NCBI GenBank assembly: GCA_022769005.1
Contig: JALEKK010000004.1
Span: forward strand, 1-64,000
Reading direction: 5' to 3'
Source of the DNA: Lachnospiraceae bacterium
Lineage (GTDB): Bacteria; Bacillota; Clostridia; Lachnospirales; Lachnospiraceae
Length of the DNA: 64,000 bases
Below, in pieces: positions 26,250 to 35,983 of the stretch. Under the pieces are notes generated by a model, which saw nothing but the letters and a program-made list of their open reading frames with translations, made no database searches and was not told where the DNA came from. How positions within the stretch are numbered: position 1 is the stretch's first letter; every line of letters starts with the position of its first letter. The translations under genes were made by a program, and so were the position numbers.

Positions 26250-27206
26250 ATGCAATACATTGTATTTGACTTAGAATGGAATCAGTCTCCTACAGGCAGA
26301 GTTATTGCAAATAAAAGCGGCAGTAAGATACCCTTTGAAATTATTGAGATAGGCGCTGTTAAGCTTGATGAAAATAAAAATTTTATCAGTTCCTTTGACA
26401 GACTGATACGACCTCAGGTTTATTTCAAGCTGCATAAAGCTGTTGAAAATATGTTGCCTATCACAATGAAAGACTTACAAAAGGGTAAAGATTTTAAGAC
26501 CGTATACGAAGAGTTTATTAATTGGTGCGGCACTGATTTTTATTTCTGTACATGGGGTGAAGCTGACCTTATACAGTTTCAAAGGAATATGAGTTACTAC
26601 GGCATAGAGAATCATTTTCCTATGCCTTTTCTTTATTTTGACCTTCAAAAGGTATACAGCAAACAATATCTTGACGGCAATATGAGCCCGAGTCTCGAAT
26701 CCGCCGTTAAAGCCCTCGGCATTACACAATCCATGCAATATCACAGAGCCATTCACGATGCTCAATACACCGCGCAGGTAATGCAGAAGTTAAAAGATGA
26801 GGAATTGGTGGAAAACGTAAGCGTGGATACTTACAGAATACCCAAAAAGCCGTCGGAGGAAATTCGCAAAAGATCGGGATTTTCCGAAGAATATATTACG
26901 AGAGGGTTTGACTGTAAAGAAAAGGCCACAAAGTACAGGGAATTAAGAAAGGGCAGCTGTTTTATATGCAGTGAAACCATGGAAAGAGTTGTTCGTTGGT
27001 TTTCGGATAATAAAAATTATTATGCCGTATTTAAATGCAAAAAACACGGTCTTATAAGCGCCAAGTTCAAAGTAAAAAAAAGCGATTTGGGATATTTTTA
27101 CGGAGTACGCAATATGAACAGAATAGATGAATCAGCTGCGGAATTCATAAGAGAGAAAAGAGACCACGAAAGAGAAAAACAGAAAGAATATGAAAAAAAT
27201 GAATAA
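26250..27206 (+). CDS. DEDDh-family 3'-5' exonuclease with C-terminal cysteine-containing domain
   Basis: This 318-residue protein has an RNase T-like exonuclease domain: Exo I FDLEWNQ with EIIEIGAVKL (about residues 5-38), Exo II around FCTWGEADL, and Exo III HRAIHDAQYTAQVM (about 168-181), giving the Asp, Glu, Asp, His and Asp set. It resembles KapD-like nucleases. After residue 210 comes an additional basic region with CFIC and, about 35 residues later, CKKHG, which could bind zinc. ATG 26250 starts directly before the first catalytic strand. The 3' end overlaps the next gene by 17 bases. DNA or RNA substrate cannot be told. Confidence 0.85.
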   Translation: MQYIVFDLEWNQSPTGRVIANKSGSKIPFEIIEIGAVKLDENKNFISSFDRLIRPQVYFKLHKAVENMLPITMKDLQKGKDFKTVYEEFINWCGTDFYFCTWGEADLIQFQRNMSYYGIENHFPMPFLYFDLQKVYSKQYLDGNMSPSLESAVKALGITQSMQYHRAIHDAQYTAQVMQKLKDEELVENVSVDTYRIPKKPSEEIRKRSGFSEEYITRGFDCKEKATKYRELRKGSCFICSETMERVVRWFSDNKNYYAVFKCKKHGLISAKFKVKKSDLGYFYGVRNMNRIDESAAEFIREKRDHEREKQKEYEKNE

Positions 27207-28416
27207 TATATTGCTTGTAAGCACTAACGGCAAATTGACTAACGGAGCGAGCCAATGCGTACTTATGATTGCTCAGAATCTTAAGCGTCGGGGAGTAAAT
27301 GCAGTGGTGGCGGCACCTCCGGGCGAACTCGGAAGAGAATTAAGAAAATGCGGAATTACGGTTGAACCTCTGTATCAATATGTAACCATGTGGTTCAGAC
27401 ATACCAACATTAATTTTGATAAACAATGGAAAAATATTGCCGCAAAAATTTATTATTCCGGTATATATAAACAGCCGATACATAAGATTGTACAAAGTAT
27501 ATCCGTTAAGGACGTAAGCAGCAGAATGGAATCAATAATTAAGAAGCATGATATCGACTTGGTTCACATCAATGCGGTAACAAGCGGTCTTCCGGCATTA
27601 ATGCCGTTTAAAATGGGGATACCGGTTGTTTGGCATATCAGAGAGCTGCTTTCATCGGATTTAAACCACAAATTCGTAAACGAAAAAAGATCTTACAACA
27701 TGCTTAACAAGGCTGATGCCGTAATAGCCGTATCGGATATGATAAAAAATCACTTTCAGCCTCATATTAAAAAAGAAATAATCAGAATATATGACGGTGT
27801 GGATGTCGAAAAGTTTTATTCGTCAAGGGATATTTTAAAAAATGACGTTATCAGAATAGTAATGACCGGAAGAATACATGCCAACAAGGGACAGGATATT
27901 TTAATTAAAGCCGTAAATATGCTTGTAAAATCGGGAATTAAAGTTACGGCCGATATATACGGCAATACTAATAACGTTAATTATGAAAATAATTTAAAAG
28001 CATATATAGCAAGAAACGGATTATCCGACACGGTTCATCTTAAGGGATATGTCGACAACGTAAACAAAGTTCTCACCGATTACGATGTATTATGTATGTG
28101 CTCAAAGAGTGAAGCATTCGGACTCACAACCGTGGAAGGAATGCTCAGCGGCGCACTGGTTGTGGGTTCCGACTCGGAAACCGCCGCAACATCGGAATTG
28201 ATAAAAGACGGTGTTACGGGACTTCTCTATGATTCCGAAGAAGGGGCAAAGGGGTTGTTTAAGGCATTAAAAAGAGTTGCCGATAACAGGGAAAGCATGA
28301 AAAAGATTGCCCTGGAAGGGCAGAAATATGCTTATAATACATTTAGTATAGATAATAATATCAATAATATTTTAGAGGTGTATGATGAAGTACTACATAG
28401 AAGAAATCGATCCTGA
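27190..28416 (+). CDS. Glycosyltransferase family 4
   Basis: This 408-residue GT-B enzyme has the N-terminal glycine-rich region LLVSTNGKLTNGASQCV (about residues 6-22). The nucleotide-sugar domain includes VMTGRIHANKGQDILIKA and the E-x7-E motif in SEAFGLTTVEGML (about residues 305-317). It is expected to build a cell-surface glycan in the cytoplasm. It overlaps the exonuclease gene by 17 bases and the next glycosyltransferase by about 30 bases, showing tight operon organisation. Donor sugar is unknown. Confidence 0.87.
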   Translation: MKKMNNILLVSTNGKLTNGASQCVLMIAQNLKRRGVNAVVAAPPGELGRELRKCGITVEPLYQYVTMWFRHTNINFDKQWKNIAAKIYYSGIYKQPIHKIVQSISVKDVSSRMESIIKKHDIDLVHINAVTSGLPALMPFKMGIPVVWHIRELLSSDLNHKFVNEKRSYNMLNKADAVIAVSDMIKNHFQPHIKKEIIRIYDGVDVEKFYSSRDILKNDVIRIVMTGRIHANKGQDILIKAVNMLVKSGIKVTADIYGNTNNVNYENNLKAYIARNGLSDTVHLKGYVDNVNKVLTDYDVLCMCSKSEAFGLTTVEGMLSGALVVGSDSETAATSELIKDGVTGLLYDSEEGAKGLFKALKRVADNRESMKKIALEGQKYAYNTFSIDNNINNILEVYDEVLHRRNRS

Positions 28417-29482
28417 AAAGTGGAGCAATATAGCGACATCCAAGGCGAGAGTAGATATATTTAACATTTTGGACTCTGTCGGATATAAGAGGATAACCGT
28501 TAACTGTAAAGAAATAGACAATGTTACGGGTTTTAAAAAGAAAATTAATGAGGCGGCATATATCTTAAAGAACACAAGAATGTGGAGACAGGCGACGGCA
28601 CACCTTAAGGCAGGTGACGTATTATTGGTTCAGTATCCGCCTCATTTTTGGGTAAGACTCAGAAGTTTTGTGGTTGATTTGAGAAGAAGAGGCGTCCGTC
28701 TTATTGCCATAGTTCATGATATGGACACATTAAGATGGGATAGACGCAACAAATTTTTCAAAAATTATTATTATTTTGAAGATAAATTCGCATTACCGTT
28801 ATTTAATAAAATAATAGTTCACAACACATGCATGAAAGACATAATGAAGGCGACGGGATATAAACCGTCAAAACTCATAACCTTGGGAGTGTTTGATTAT
28901 ATGTGGGAAAAGAGCGAAAATGAAGTCCCTGCGTCGGATAGAATACGCATGGATGCACCCGTGGTTATTGCGGGAAATCTTTTTCCTGAAAAGGCAACAT
29001 ATCTTTACAATTTCGATCATAATGTGGGAACCCGCTTTAACCTTTACGGAATTAATCTTGACGAGGGCAGATTGAAAAATATTGACTATACATATAAAGG
29101 TGTGGGAGATGCGGATAAACTTCCGGGAATTCTGGAAGGCAGCTACGGTCTTGTATGGGACGGAACCGACATTGACATGTGCAGGGGTCAGTACGGAGAG
29201 TACTTAAGAATAAATAACCCTCATAAGTTCTCTTTATATCTGGCGGCAGGACTTCCTATCATTATATGGAAGCAGGCGGCGCTTGCGGAATTGGTTGAAA
29301 AATATAATCTCGGATTTACGATAGACTCATTAGATGATATTGCCGTTAAAAGAAAGAATATTACCGAAGAGCAATACGGTGAAATGCTTAACAACATAAA
29401 AAGATTTTCCGACAGGGTGTCGTCGGGATATTTTACAAAGAGAGCTTTAGGTATTGCTGAAGGGAAGAGAAGGGTTCGTTGA
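28385..29482 (+). CDS. Galactofuranosyltransferase/Gtf3-like glycosyltransferase
   Basis: This roughly 365-residue protein resembles the beta-1,6-galactofuranosyltransferase and Gtf3/Nss family of Firmicutes. The supporting regions are LIAIVHDMDTLRW (about residues 113-125) and the late SYGLVWDGTDIDMC, followed by QYGEYLRINNPHKFSLYLA, which holds the conserved NNPHK donor-binding segment. The ATG at 28385 has better spacing from GAGGTG than the ATG at 28382. It overlaps both neighbours' ends closely. The particular sugar is inference only. Confidence 0.72.
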   Translation: MKYYIEEIDPEKWSNIATSKARVDIFNILDSVGYKRITVNCKEIDNVTGFKKKINEAAYILKNTRMWRQATAHLKAGDVLLVQYPPHFWVRLRSFVVDLRRRGVRLIAIVHDMDTLRWDRRNKFFKNYYYFEDKFALPLFNKIIVHNTCMKDIMKATGYKPSKLITLGVFDYMWEKSENEVPASDRIRMDAPVVIAGNLFPEKATYLYNFDHNVGTRFNLYGINLDEGRLKNIDYTYKGVGDADKLPGILEGSYGLVWDGTDIDMCRGQYGEYLRINNPHKFSLYLAAGLPIIIWKQAALAELVEKYNLGFTIDSLDDIAVKRKNITEEQYGEMLNNIKRFSDRVSSGYFTKRALGIAEGKRRVR

Positions 29483-29483
29483 T

Positions 29484-30725
29484 ATGACAGATGATAATTT
29501 AGTTGATATCAGATCTAAAAAAAGCGCAATTCTTGTATATGTGGCTCTCGGAATTTATATCATATTTAAAATATGGATAAGAAGCAAAATTGCATACCAT
29601 CCCGGAAGATATGCAACAGGCGGTGTTACGGTTCTTGTCATCACACTGCTTATACTGAGACTTATTATCAGAGACCACAAGTCCGTTAAATGGATAACGG
29701 CCGATGTACTGGTCGTCGCCGGGGCGTTTTCGCTGACCGGAATGTGGCAATATAATAAAGAAGTCGTTTTTTTGGCATTATTTATTATGGGGTCGTTCGG
29801 AACAAGATTCTATGATCTCGTAAAAACGTCTTTTATTGCCGTAGCGGGAATGTTGGCGTTTGTTCCGATATGTTGCGCATTGGGCTTTGCCGAAAATCTT
29901 AAATTTATAAGAATACACGGAGATGACGTGTTCTACGTCGATTCGTTCGGATTTGACGCTTACGCAACTGTTTCATATTGTGCGTTTATTTTGACAATGG
30001 GATACCTGTACCTGAGAAAAAACAGTTTTAAATATTGGGAAATTCCGATTATATTGGCTTTGGATTATCTTGTTTTCAAAATCACCGATAACAGACTTAT
30101 GTTTTTAAGTGAGGTAATATTATTTGCGGTATACGTAGCAGTCAGATTGGGAAGAAACGTATTTGTTAAAAATAAAATATTTGCCTGCTTCTGCGCGGCA
30201 ATACCCGGAGTTGTAACTGTTATTTCATTTATAACTTCATATTTCTTTAATCCGAATGCCCATAATTTCCTTAATTGGCTTGACGGAAAATTAGTGGGAA
30301 GACTCACATTTACGAGACAGGCATTTGATAAATATTCTCTTACATTCACAGGTCAGAAAGTGAAAATGGTGGGGAATCTTCCGGAAGGAATGGAATACAG
30401 CGCAAATAATCCTAAATTTTTCATAGATAACGGTTATTTATACTATTATTTCGCATACGGTGTTATTGCGCTTTCGGTAATTCTGTTCATTTATACAGTG
30501 TTTATCTACAGAGCTGCAAGAGAAGGACATTATACCCTCCTTGCCGTGCTTATTACCATTTCACTGTCCAACTTTGTTAATGCGACCATGCTGTTTGTGG
30601 ATTTGTTTATTCCTCAGGTGTTCATACTCGGATTTTTAAACTATTTCATAAGCGGATTCACAAAAAACAAAGATATATTTTATACACGGGAATTTAAAAA
30701 TATAAGAGAACAGTCAAATGTATAA
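29484..30725 (+). CDS. Polytopic membrane protein, probable Wzy-like polysaccharide polymerase
   Basis: This 413-residue protein has about ten to twelve predicted membrane helices and few conserved motifs, the usual appearance of O-antigen polymerases/ligases. A larger external loop lies at about residues 265-315 (VGRLTFTRQAFDKYSLTFTG), followed by FFIDNGYLYYYFAYG, a pattern common in Wzy proteins. The start at 29484 is one base after the preceding stop. It ends the glycosyltransferase operon. The assignment rests on topology and context, not on a diagnostic motif. Confidence 0.65.
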   Translation: MTDDNLVDIRSKKSAILVYVALGIYIIFKIWIRSKIAYHPGRYATGGVTVLVITLLILRLIIRDHKSVKWITADVLVVAGAFSLTGMWQYNKEVVFLALFIMGSFGTRFYDLVKTSFIAVAGMLAFVPICCALGFAENLKFIRIHGDDVFYVDSFGFDAYATVSYCAFILTMGYLYLRKNSFKYWEIPIILALDYLVFKITDNRLMFLSEVILFAVYVAVRLGRNVFVKNKIFACFCAAIPGVVTVISFITSYFFNPNAHNFLNWLDGKLVGRLTFTRQAFDKYSLTFTGQKVKMVGNLPEGMEYSANNPKFFIDNGYLYYYFAYGVIALSVILFIYTVFIYRAAREGHYTLLAVLITISLSNFVNATMLFVDLFIPQVFILGFLNYFISGFTKNKDIFYTREFKNIREQSNV

Positions 30726-30763
30726 GGATCTCTGTAAACAGAGTCGCATAAACAGTACACATT

Positions 30764-30792
30764 TTGACCGCTATTTTATTTTGTGTTAGAAT
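30764..30792 (+). promoter_or_regulatory. Promoter of trpS
   Basis: TTGACC (30764-30769), a 17-base spacer and TAGAAT (30787-30792) give a start about 30 bases before trpS. This leaves no room for a T-box leader. Confidence 0.65.
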
Positions 30793-30828
30793 TTTTCACA
30801 AAAATATACAGAGAAAAGGACTTAAAAA

Positions 30829-31914
30829 ATGGCAAAAATAATTCTTACGGGCGACAGACCCACAGGTAAGTTACATTTAGGGCATTATGTAGGTTCGTTG
30901 AGAAAAAGGGTTGAACTTCAAAACTCAGGGGAATATGACAAAATTTTTATTTTGGTTGCGGATACACAGGCGTTGACGGATAACGCCGACAATCCGGAAA
31001 AAATAAGACAGAATATTCTGGAGGTAACTCTGGATTATTTATCAGCCGGTATAGATCCAGAAAAATCCAATATATTCATACAGTCAATGTTGCCTGCTCT
31101 CCCGGAACTTACAATGTATTACAGTAATCTTGTTACGGTATCAAGACTGCAGAGAAATCCTACAGTGAAGTCGGAAATTACAATGAGAGGTTTTGATACG
31201 AATATTCCGGTAGGATTTTTTACATATCCGATAAGTCAGGCTGCAGATATTACCGCGTTCGGTGCAAATGTTGTTCCGGCGGGAGAAGATCAGGAGCCGA
31301 TGCTTGAACAGGCAAGAGAGATTGTGAGAAAGTTTAATTCCACATACGGAGAGGTTCTTGTTGAACCTGAGAGCATGCTTTCTTCAAATGATGCATGCAG
31401 AAGATTACCGGGAACGGACGGAAAAGCAAAAATGAGCAAGTCCCTCGGAAACTGCATTTATCTTTCGGATACTCCGGAGGAAGTAAAAAAGAAGGTAATG
31501 GGAATGTATACGGATCCTAACCATATAAGGATAGAAGATCCCGGTAAAGTAGAGGGAAATACCGTATTTACATATCTTGACGCCTTTTCGGAAGAGGCGG
31601 ATTTTGAAAAATTCTTGCCTGAATACAGTTCCCTGGATGAGCTGAAAGCTCATTATATGAGAGGCGGATTGGGCGATGTGAAAATAAAGAAGTTTCTCAA
31701 TAAAGTTCTTGACAGAATGCTTTCGCCTATAAGGGCAAGAAGAGCGGAGTATGAGAAAGACATCCCTAAGGTATATGATATATTAAGACAGGGAACGGAA
31801 AGAGCAATAGAAGCTTCCAACGAGACTCTCAGAAAGGTTAAGGAAGCCATGCGTATCAATTACTTTGAAGACGAGGAGCTTATCAAGAGTCAGTCCGAAA
31901 AGTATGCCGATTGA
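30829..31914 (+). CDS. trpS: Tryptophan-tRNA ligase
   Basis: This 361-residue class I synthetase charges tRNA-Trp. The HIGH-type motif is in [14 protein letters not shown] (about residues 11-24) and the KMSKS loop is in [11 protein letters not shown] (about 198-208). It is slightly longer than the roughly 330-residue bacterial norm, with extra residues near the C terminus. AAAAGGAC precedes the ATG. It has its own promoter and may lead into nrdR, 19 bases downstream. Confidence 0.95.
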   Translation: MAKIILTGDRPTGKLHLGHYVGSLRKRVELQNSGEYDKIFILVADTQALTDNADNPEKIRQNILEVTLDYLSAGIDPEKSNIFIQSMLPALPELTMYYSNLVTVSRLQRNPTVKSEITMRGFDTNIPVGFFTYPISQAADITAFGANVVPAGEDQEPMLEQAREIVRKFNSTYGEVLVEPESMLSSNDACRRLPGTDGKAKMSKSLGNCIYLSDTPEEVKKKVMGMYTDPNHIRIEDPGKVEGNTVFTYLDAFSEEADFEKFLPEYSSLDELKAHYMRGGLGDVKIKKFLNKVLDRMLSPIRARRAEYEKDIPKVYDILRQGTERAIEASNETLRKVKEAMRINYFEDEELIKSQSEKYAD

Positions 31915-31933
31915 CAACTATAGGAGTTAATAT

Positions 31934-32383
31934 ATGAAATGTCCATTTTGTGGGGAACTCAACAGCAGGGTAATAGATTCAAGACCTACCGACAACGGTG
32001 AAATTCGCAGACGAAGAGAATGTGAAAGTTGTCATAAGCGTTTTACTACATATGAAAGAATAGAAAGTATTCCCCTTATGGTTATAAAAAAGGACAATAC
32101 AAGAGAACCGTATGACAGAGATAAAATAAAGTCCGGAATCAGCCGTTCATGTCACAAGAGACCGGTTTCAACGGAATTAATAGATAAAATGACGGATGCG
32201 GTTGAGACGGAGATATTTAATTACGGAAGCAGAGAAATTTCAACAAACGTAATCGGAGAGTATGTAATGCAGCAGTTAAAAGATGTTGATGAGGTTGCAT
32301 ATGTAAGATTCGCATCTGTATACAGAGAATTTAAAGATGTTAATACATTTTTAGAGGAGATTCAGCAGTTTTTAAATAAGTAA
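31934..32383 (+). CDS. nrdR: Transcriptional repressor NrdR
   Basis: This 149-residue repressor controls ribonucleotide reductase genes in response to bound (d)ATP. An N-terminal zinc ribbon with CPFC (residues 3-6) and CESCHKRF (about 31-38) is followed by the ATP-cone domain (VIKKDNTREPYDRDKI, about residues 52-67). No nrd genes or NrdR boxes were seen in the window. It is followed nine bases later by the HAD phosphatase gene. Confidence 0.95.
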   Translation: MKCPFCGELNSRVIDSRPTDNGEIRRRRECESCHKRFTTYERIESIPLMVIKKDNTREPYDRDKIKSGISRSCHKRPVSTELIDKMTDAVETEIFNYGSREISTNVIGEYVMQQLKDVDEVAYVRFASVYREFKDVNTFLEEIQQFLNK

Positions 32384-32392
32384 GGAGATTAT

Positions 32393-32917
32393 ATGGGGCT
32401 TCATTTAATTCCGAGTGCATACATTAATTCAACATATGATATTGATTTTCAACTCCTGTTTGATAACGGGTTCAGAGGATTAATATTTGATATAGACAAT
32501 ACGCTGACACAGCACGGGGCGCCGGCAAAAAATAATGCTGTAAAATTATTTCGGGAATTGGACGAGATAGGGTTTAAATACATTCTTATTTCGAATAACC
32601 ATGAAGAAAGAGTTGCTCCGTTTGCGGAACAGGTTGGTGCCGAATATGTTGCCGATGCGGGCAAGCCGCTTGCTAAGGGATATAATGCGGCAATAGAACG
32701 AATGGGAATTGAGAGAGAAAAAGCTGTTTTTATAGGAGATCAGATGTTTACGGATATTGCAGGTGCAAATGCCGCCTCAATAAAGTCAATATTGGTAAGA
32801 CCTCTTTCAAAGAAAGAACCATTTCATATAAAGTTAAAAAGAATGTTGGAAGCTCCGGTTAAGAGAGTGTATCTAAAAAACCACAATATAGGGGACTATA
32901 ACGGTTTATTTAAGTAA
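32393..32917 (+). CDS. YqeG-family HAD-IIIA phosphatase
   Basis: This 174-residue protein belongs to the HAD superfamily. The nucleophile motif is IFDIDNTLTQHG (about residues 31-42), motif II serine/asparagine in ILISNN, and motif III/IV lysine and aspartates in GKPLAKGYN and FIGDQMFTDIAGAN. YqeG-type enzymes include a phosphatidylglycerophosphatase in plants and unassigned bacterial proteins, so the substrate is uncertain. AAGGAG precedes the ATG. It sits between nrdR and the shikimate genes. Confidence 0.85.
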   Translation: MGLHLIPSAYINSTYDIDFQLLFDNGFRGLIFDIDNTLTQHGAPAKNNAVKLFRELDEIGFKYILISNNHEERVAPFAEQVGAEYVADAGKPLAKGYNAAIERMGIEREKAVFIGDQMFTDIAGANAASIKSILVRPLSKKEPFHIKLKRMLEAPVKRVYLKNHNIGDYNGLFK

Positions 32918-32966
32918 TTTTATTTGATTTTAATCTGCCGAATACTACAGAAAGGTACTAAAATAC

Positions 32967-34487
32967 ATGAAGGATATAACAGGCACAACTAAAATGTGTG
33001 CTCTTATAGGCAATCCTACCGAACACTCCTTATCTCCGATGATTCATAACAGTATATCCTTTATGACGCGAAATGATATGGCATATACCACATTTTGTGT
33101 GGAGAAGGATAAACTCGGCGATGCAATAAACGGAGCCTATGCCCTCGGTATACAGGGAATGAATGTAACCGTTCCTTATAAGGAAAGTGTTATGGAGCAT
33201 TTGGTTGAAACAGATCCTCTTGCCGAAGCGGTTGGTGCCGTTAACACTCTGATAAGAACCGAAGGCGGATTTAAAGGTGCCAATACCGACATATTGGGCT
33301 TTGCCCGCTCGATAAAAGAAGCGGGATTCGACATCAGGGGTAAAAAGGCCTGCGTGCTCGGTGCGGGAGGTGTTGCAAGAGCCATATGTTTTGCTCTCGC
33401 CGAGGCCGGAATACAAAGTATATATATACTAAACAGAACAAAAGAGAAAAGTATAAGTATACGAAACGCATTAAATAAATATTACGGATACAAGGCAATC
33501 GACATTCATATACATGACTATGAATCAGCCGATAAATTAAATATTAATGATTTTCTGCTTATACAGACTACCAATGTAGGTATGTATCCTAATAATGATG
33601 ATTGTATTCTGGAATCTTCATCATTATACGAAAAAGCAGCTTTCGGATTTGATGTAATATACAATCCGTATGAAACATCATTTATGAAAAAATTGACCGA
33701 ACACGGTAAAAAATCGATTAACGGTCTTGATATGCTTTTATATCAGGCTGTCGAATCATATAAAATGTGGTTTCCGGACTTGGAAATTACATCTCACATG
33801 GTAAGCTGTACGAAGAGAAAACTGACGGATTCATTCGGAATCAGCAAAGAACCGACGGACGATTTATTTGCCGTATGTGCGGGGACACCGAAACCTAAAG
33901 ATAATATTATACTTACGGGATATATGGGAAGCGGCAAAACCACTTTAGGTCACTGGATTTCAAAAAGAACGGGCAAAATATTTATAGACACGGATAAAGA
34001 AATCGAGAAAGAGTGCGGCAGAACCATAAGTGAAATATTTGAGTCTGAGGGAGAAGAGGGCTTTAGGAATATCGAGACCGATTTCTTAAAGAAAATGCTT
34101 TCAGCCGGTATAAGTAATTGTGTTATTTCAGTCGGAGGAGGAACGCCGCTTCGAAAGGAAAACAGAAGTATACTTAAAAAAATAGGTACGGTCGTATATC
34201 TCAGGGCCGGATCCGATGAATTATACGGTCGACTTCGTTATGATGCAAGGCGTCCGCTTCTGTTCGGTAAAGAAGGCGAGGAGAGAAGAGAGTTTATAAG
34301 AAAAACTCTTTCAGACAGAGAGCCGTCTTATCTCGACGGCGCGCATATAGTAATCAGAACCGACGGGGTATATTTTCCTAAGATATATCAGGTAATTCAC
34401 AGAAAAATAAAAAATTATAACAGCAAAGGTTATAAGCGAAAAAACAGACGTGTACCATTTCACAAAAAGCAGGGTAAAGAAACATGA
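32967..34487 (+). CDS. Fused shikimate dehydrogenase - shikimate kinase
   Basis: This 506-residue protein joins two steps of aromatic amino-acid synthesis. Residues 1 to about 290 are AroE: the shikimate-binding SLSPMIHNS motif (about 21-29), NVTVPYKE with the catalytic lysine (about 65-72), and the NADP-binding VLGAGGVARAI (about 130-140). After a linker, residues from about 310 are AroK: the P-loop GYMGSGKTTLG (about 318-328), FIDTD, and SVGGGTPLR. A basic tail of about 30 residues ends the protein. It overlaps aroQ by four bases, so translation of the third pathway enzyme is coupled. Confidence 0.93.
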   Translation: MKDITGTTKMCALIGNPTEHSLSPMIHNSISFMTRNDMAYTTFCVEKDKLGDAINGAYALGIQGMNVTVPYKESVMEHLVETDPLAEAVGAVNTLIRTEGGFKGANTDILGFARSIKEAGFDIRGKKACVLGAGGVARAICFALAEAGIQSIYILNRTKEKSISIRNALNKYYGYKAIDIHIHDYESADKLNINDFLLIQTTNVGMYPNNDDCILESSSLYEKAAFGFDVIYNPYETSFMKKLTEHGKKSINGLDMLLYQAVESYKMWFPDLEITSHMVSCTKRKLTDSFGISKEPTDDLFAVCAGTPKPKDNIILTGYMGSGKTTLGHWISKRTGKIFIDTDKEIEKECGRTISEIFESEGEEGFRNIETDFLKKMLSAGISNCVISVGGGTPLRKENRSILKKIGTVVYLRAGSDELYGRLRYDARRPLLFGKEGEERREFIRKTLSDREPSYLDGAHIVIRTDGVYFPKIYQVIHRKIKNYNSKGYKRKNRRVPFHKKQGKET

Positions 34488-34927
34488 AAATTTTGGTGAT
34501 TAACGGACCTAACATTAATTTTTTAGGTATCAGGGAGAAGCATATTTACGGTTCCGACAATTACGACACATTGCTGAATACAATATACGATTATGCAAAG
34601 TATCGAAACGTATCGGTTGAATGTTATCAAAGCAATTGCGAGGGAGAAATAATCGACAAAATCCAAGACGCATATATTAAAGGGGTTAACGGTATCATTA
34701 TTAACCCGGGAGCTTATACTCATTACAGTATCGCGATAAGAGATGCACTGGCCTCAGTGGATGTACCTAAGATTGAGGTGCATATATCAAACGTACATGC
34801 CAGGGAAGAGTTCAGACATGTTTCGCTTACTGCTCCGGTTTGTACCGCCCAAATTTCGGGATTGGGTATTTACGGTTATAAATGTGCCCTTGACGCATTG
34901 ATTAATATTTTAAGATCGAAACTTTGA
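34484..34927 (+). CDS. aroQ: 3-dehydroquinate dehydratase, type II
   Basis: This 147-residue enzyme forms dodecamers and converts 3-dehydroquinate to 3-dehydroshikimate. The family hallmarks are present: ILVINGPNINFLGIRE (residues 2-17), YQSNCEGEIID, IINPGAYTHYSIAIRDAL (about 74-91) and EVHISNVHAREEFR with the catalytic His. The flexible-loop region normally holding Arg and Tyr reads KHIYGSDNYD, so the Tyr is present. It follows the AroE-AroK fusion with a four-base overlap. Confidence 0.94.
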   Translation: MKILVINGPNINFLGIREKHIYGSDNYDTLLNTIYDYAKYRNVSVECYQSNCEGEIIDKIQDAYIKGVNGIIINPGAYTHYSIAIRDALASVDVPKIEVHISNVHAREEFRHVSLTAPVCTAQISGLGIYGYKCALDALINILRSKL

Positions 34928-34992
34928 CAATTTAATATTACAAATGTAATCGGAGATGTTATTTATTATTGCTCTGAGAATGGTTTTGTTAT

Positions 34993-35022
34993 ATGATTAT
35001 TAGATGTTAAGCCAATAATCAT
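34993..35022. other. AT-rich hairpin upstream of efp
   Basis: ATGATTATT (34993-35001) pairs with AATAATCAT (35014-35022) across a 12-base loop. No T run follows, so it is not a typical terminator. It may be a weak transcript end of aroQ or an element of the efp leader. Confidence 0.3.
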
Positions 35023-35069
35023 AGTTTGTAATTGATATGGTTATATGTATATGTTTGGAGGAATAAAAA

Positions 35070-35627
35070 ATGGTTAGTGCAGGCGATTTTAAGAACGGTC
35101 TTACAATTCAGATGGATGGCGGTATTTGGCAGATTATCGAATTTCAGCATGTTAAACCCGGAAAAGGCGCGGCTTTCGTAAGAACAAAATTAAAAAACAT
35201 TGTGAGCGGCGGCGTTGTTGAAAAGTCATTCAGACCTACTGAGAAGTTTGAGACGGCTCATATTGACAAAAGAGATTACCAGTATCTCTATAAAGACGGT
35301 GATCTTTACAACTTTATGGATACGGAGTCATATGAGCAGATCGCTCTTAATGCCGATACCGTAGGAGATGCATTAAAGTTTGTCAAGGAAAATGAAGTAG
35401 TTAAGCTCCTTTCACACCAGGGAAATGTATTTTCAATCGATCCGCCTTTATTTGTGGAACTTGAGATTACCGAATCAGAGCCGGGCGTTAAGGGTGATAC
35501 GGCAACAGGCGCAACTAAGCCTGCCATCGTTGAAACAGGCGCTCAGGTTATGGTTCCTTTATTTGTAAATCAGGGTGATACTATTAAGATTGATACAAGA
35601 ACCGGAGAATACTTATCAAGAGTATAA
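35070..35627 (+). CDS. efp: Elongation factor P
   Basis: This 185-residue protein rescues ribosomes stalled at proline stretches. The N-terminal KOW-like domain carries the loop [14 protein letters not shown] (about residues 27-40), whose lysine is the usual site of modification. Two OB domains follow, ending [16 protein letters not shown] as in the family. TTTGGAGGAAT precedes the ATG. No epmA/epmB or ymfI-like modification gene lies in the window. Confidence 0.97.
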   Translation: MVSAGDFKNGLTIQMDGGIWQIIEFQHVKPGKGAAFVRTKLKNIVSGGVVEKSFRPTEKFETAHIDKRDYQYLYKDGDLYNFMDTESYEQIALNADTVGDALKFVKENEVVKLLSHQGNVFSIDPPLFVELEITESEPGVKGDTATGATKPAIVETGAQVMVPLFVNQGDTIKIDTRTGEYLSRV

Positions 35628-35675
35628 TGTTCAATGTTGACCGTATATTAAGCAGCGGGACTTATATAAAAACAC

Positions 35676-35704
35676 TTGATTTTTGATTTTGTTTATTGCA
35701 TAAT
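35676..35704 (+). promoter_or_regulatory. Candidate promoter of rpmE
   Basis: TTGATT (35676-35681), a 17-base spacer and CATAAT (35699-35704) lie about 60 bases before rpmE. Confidence 0.45.
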
Positions 35705-35767
35705 AAACTGTATTGTGTTAATCCATAGAGATTAGTTCGAGATAATATTTTTAAAGAGGTGACAATA

Positions 35768-35971
35768 ATGAGACAGGATATTCATCCAGAATATTATCAG
35801 GCAAAAGTTGTATGTAACTGCGGTAACGAATTTGTTACAGGTTCAACAAAGCCGGAGATTCACGTAGAAGTTTGCTCAAAGTGCCATCCATTCTACACAG
35901 GACAGCAGAAGGCAACGGCAGCTCGTGGTCGTATTGATAAGTTCAACAAGAAGTACGGTGTTTCAAACTAA
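35768..35971 (+). CDS. rpmE: 50S ribosomal protein L31 (zinc-binding form)
   Basis: This 67-residue large-subunit protein starts [11 protein letters not shown]. The ATG at 35768 follows AGAGGTGACA and is preferred over 35759. Cysteines in CNCGNEF (about residues 16-22) and [10 protein letters not shown] (about 37-46) show the zinc-containing form, which can act as a zinc reserve. No zinc-free paralogue is present in the window. A strong terminator follows directly. Confidence 0.97.
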   Translation: MRQDIHPEYYQAKVVCNCGNEFVTGSTKPEIHVEVCSKCHPFYTGQQKATAARGRIDKFNKKYGVSN

Positions 35972-35983
35972 TTGTAAACATCA

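Noticed and set aside
30726-30828. T-box riboswitch before trpS
   Set aside because: The promoter leaves a leader of only about 30 bases; no T-box core sequence is present. The same was checked before glyS, argS and pheS with no T-box pattern.
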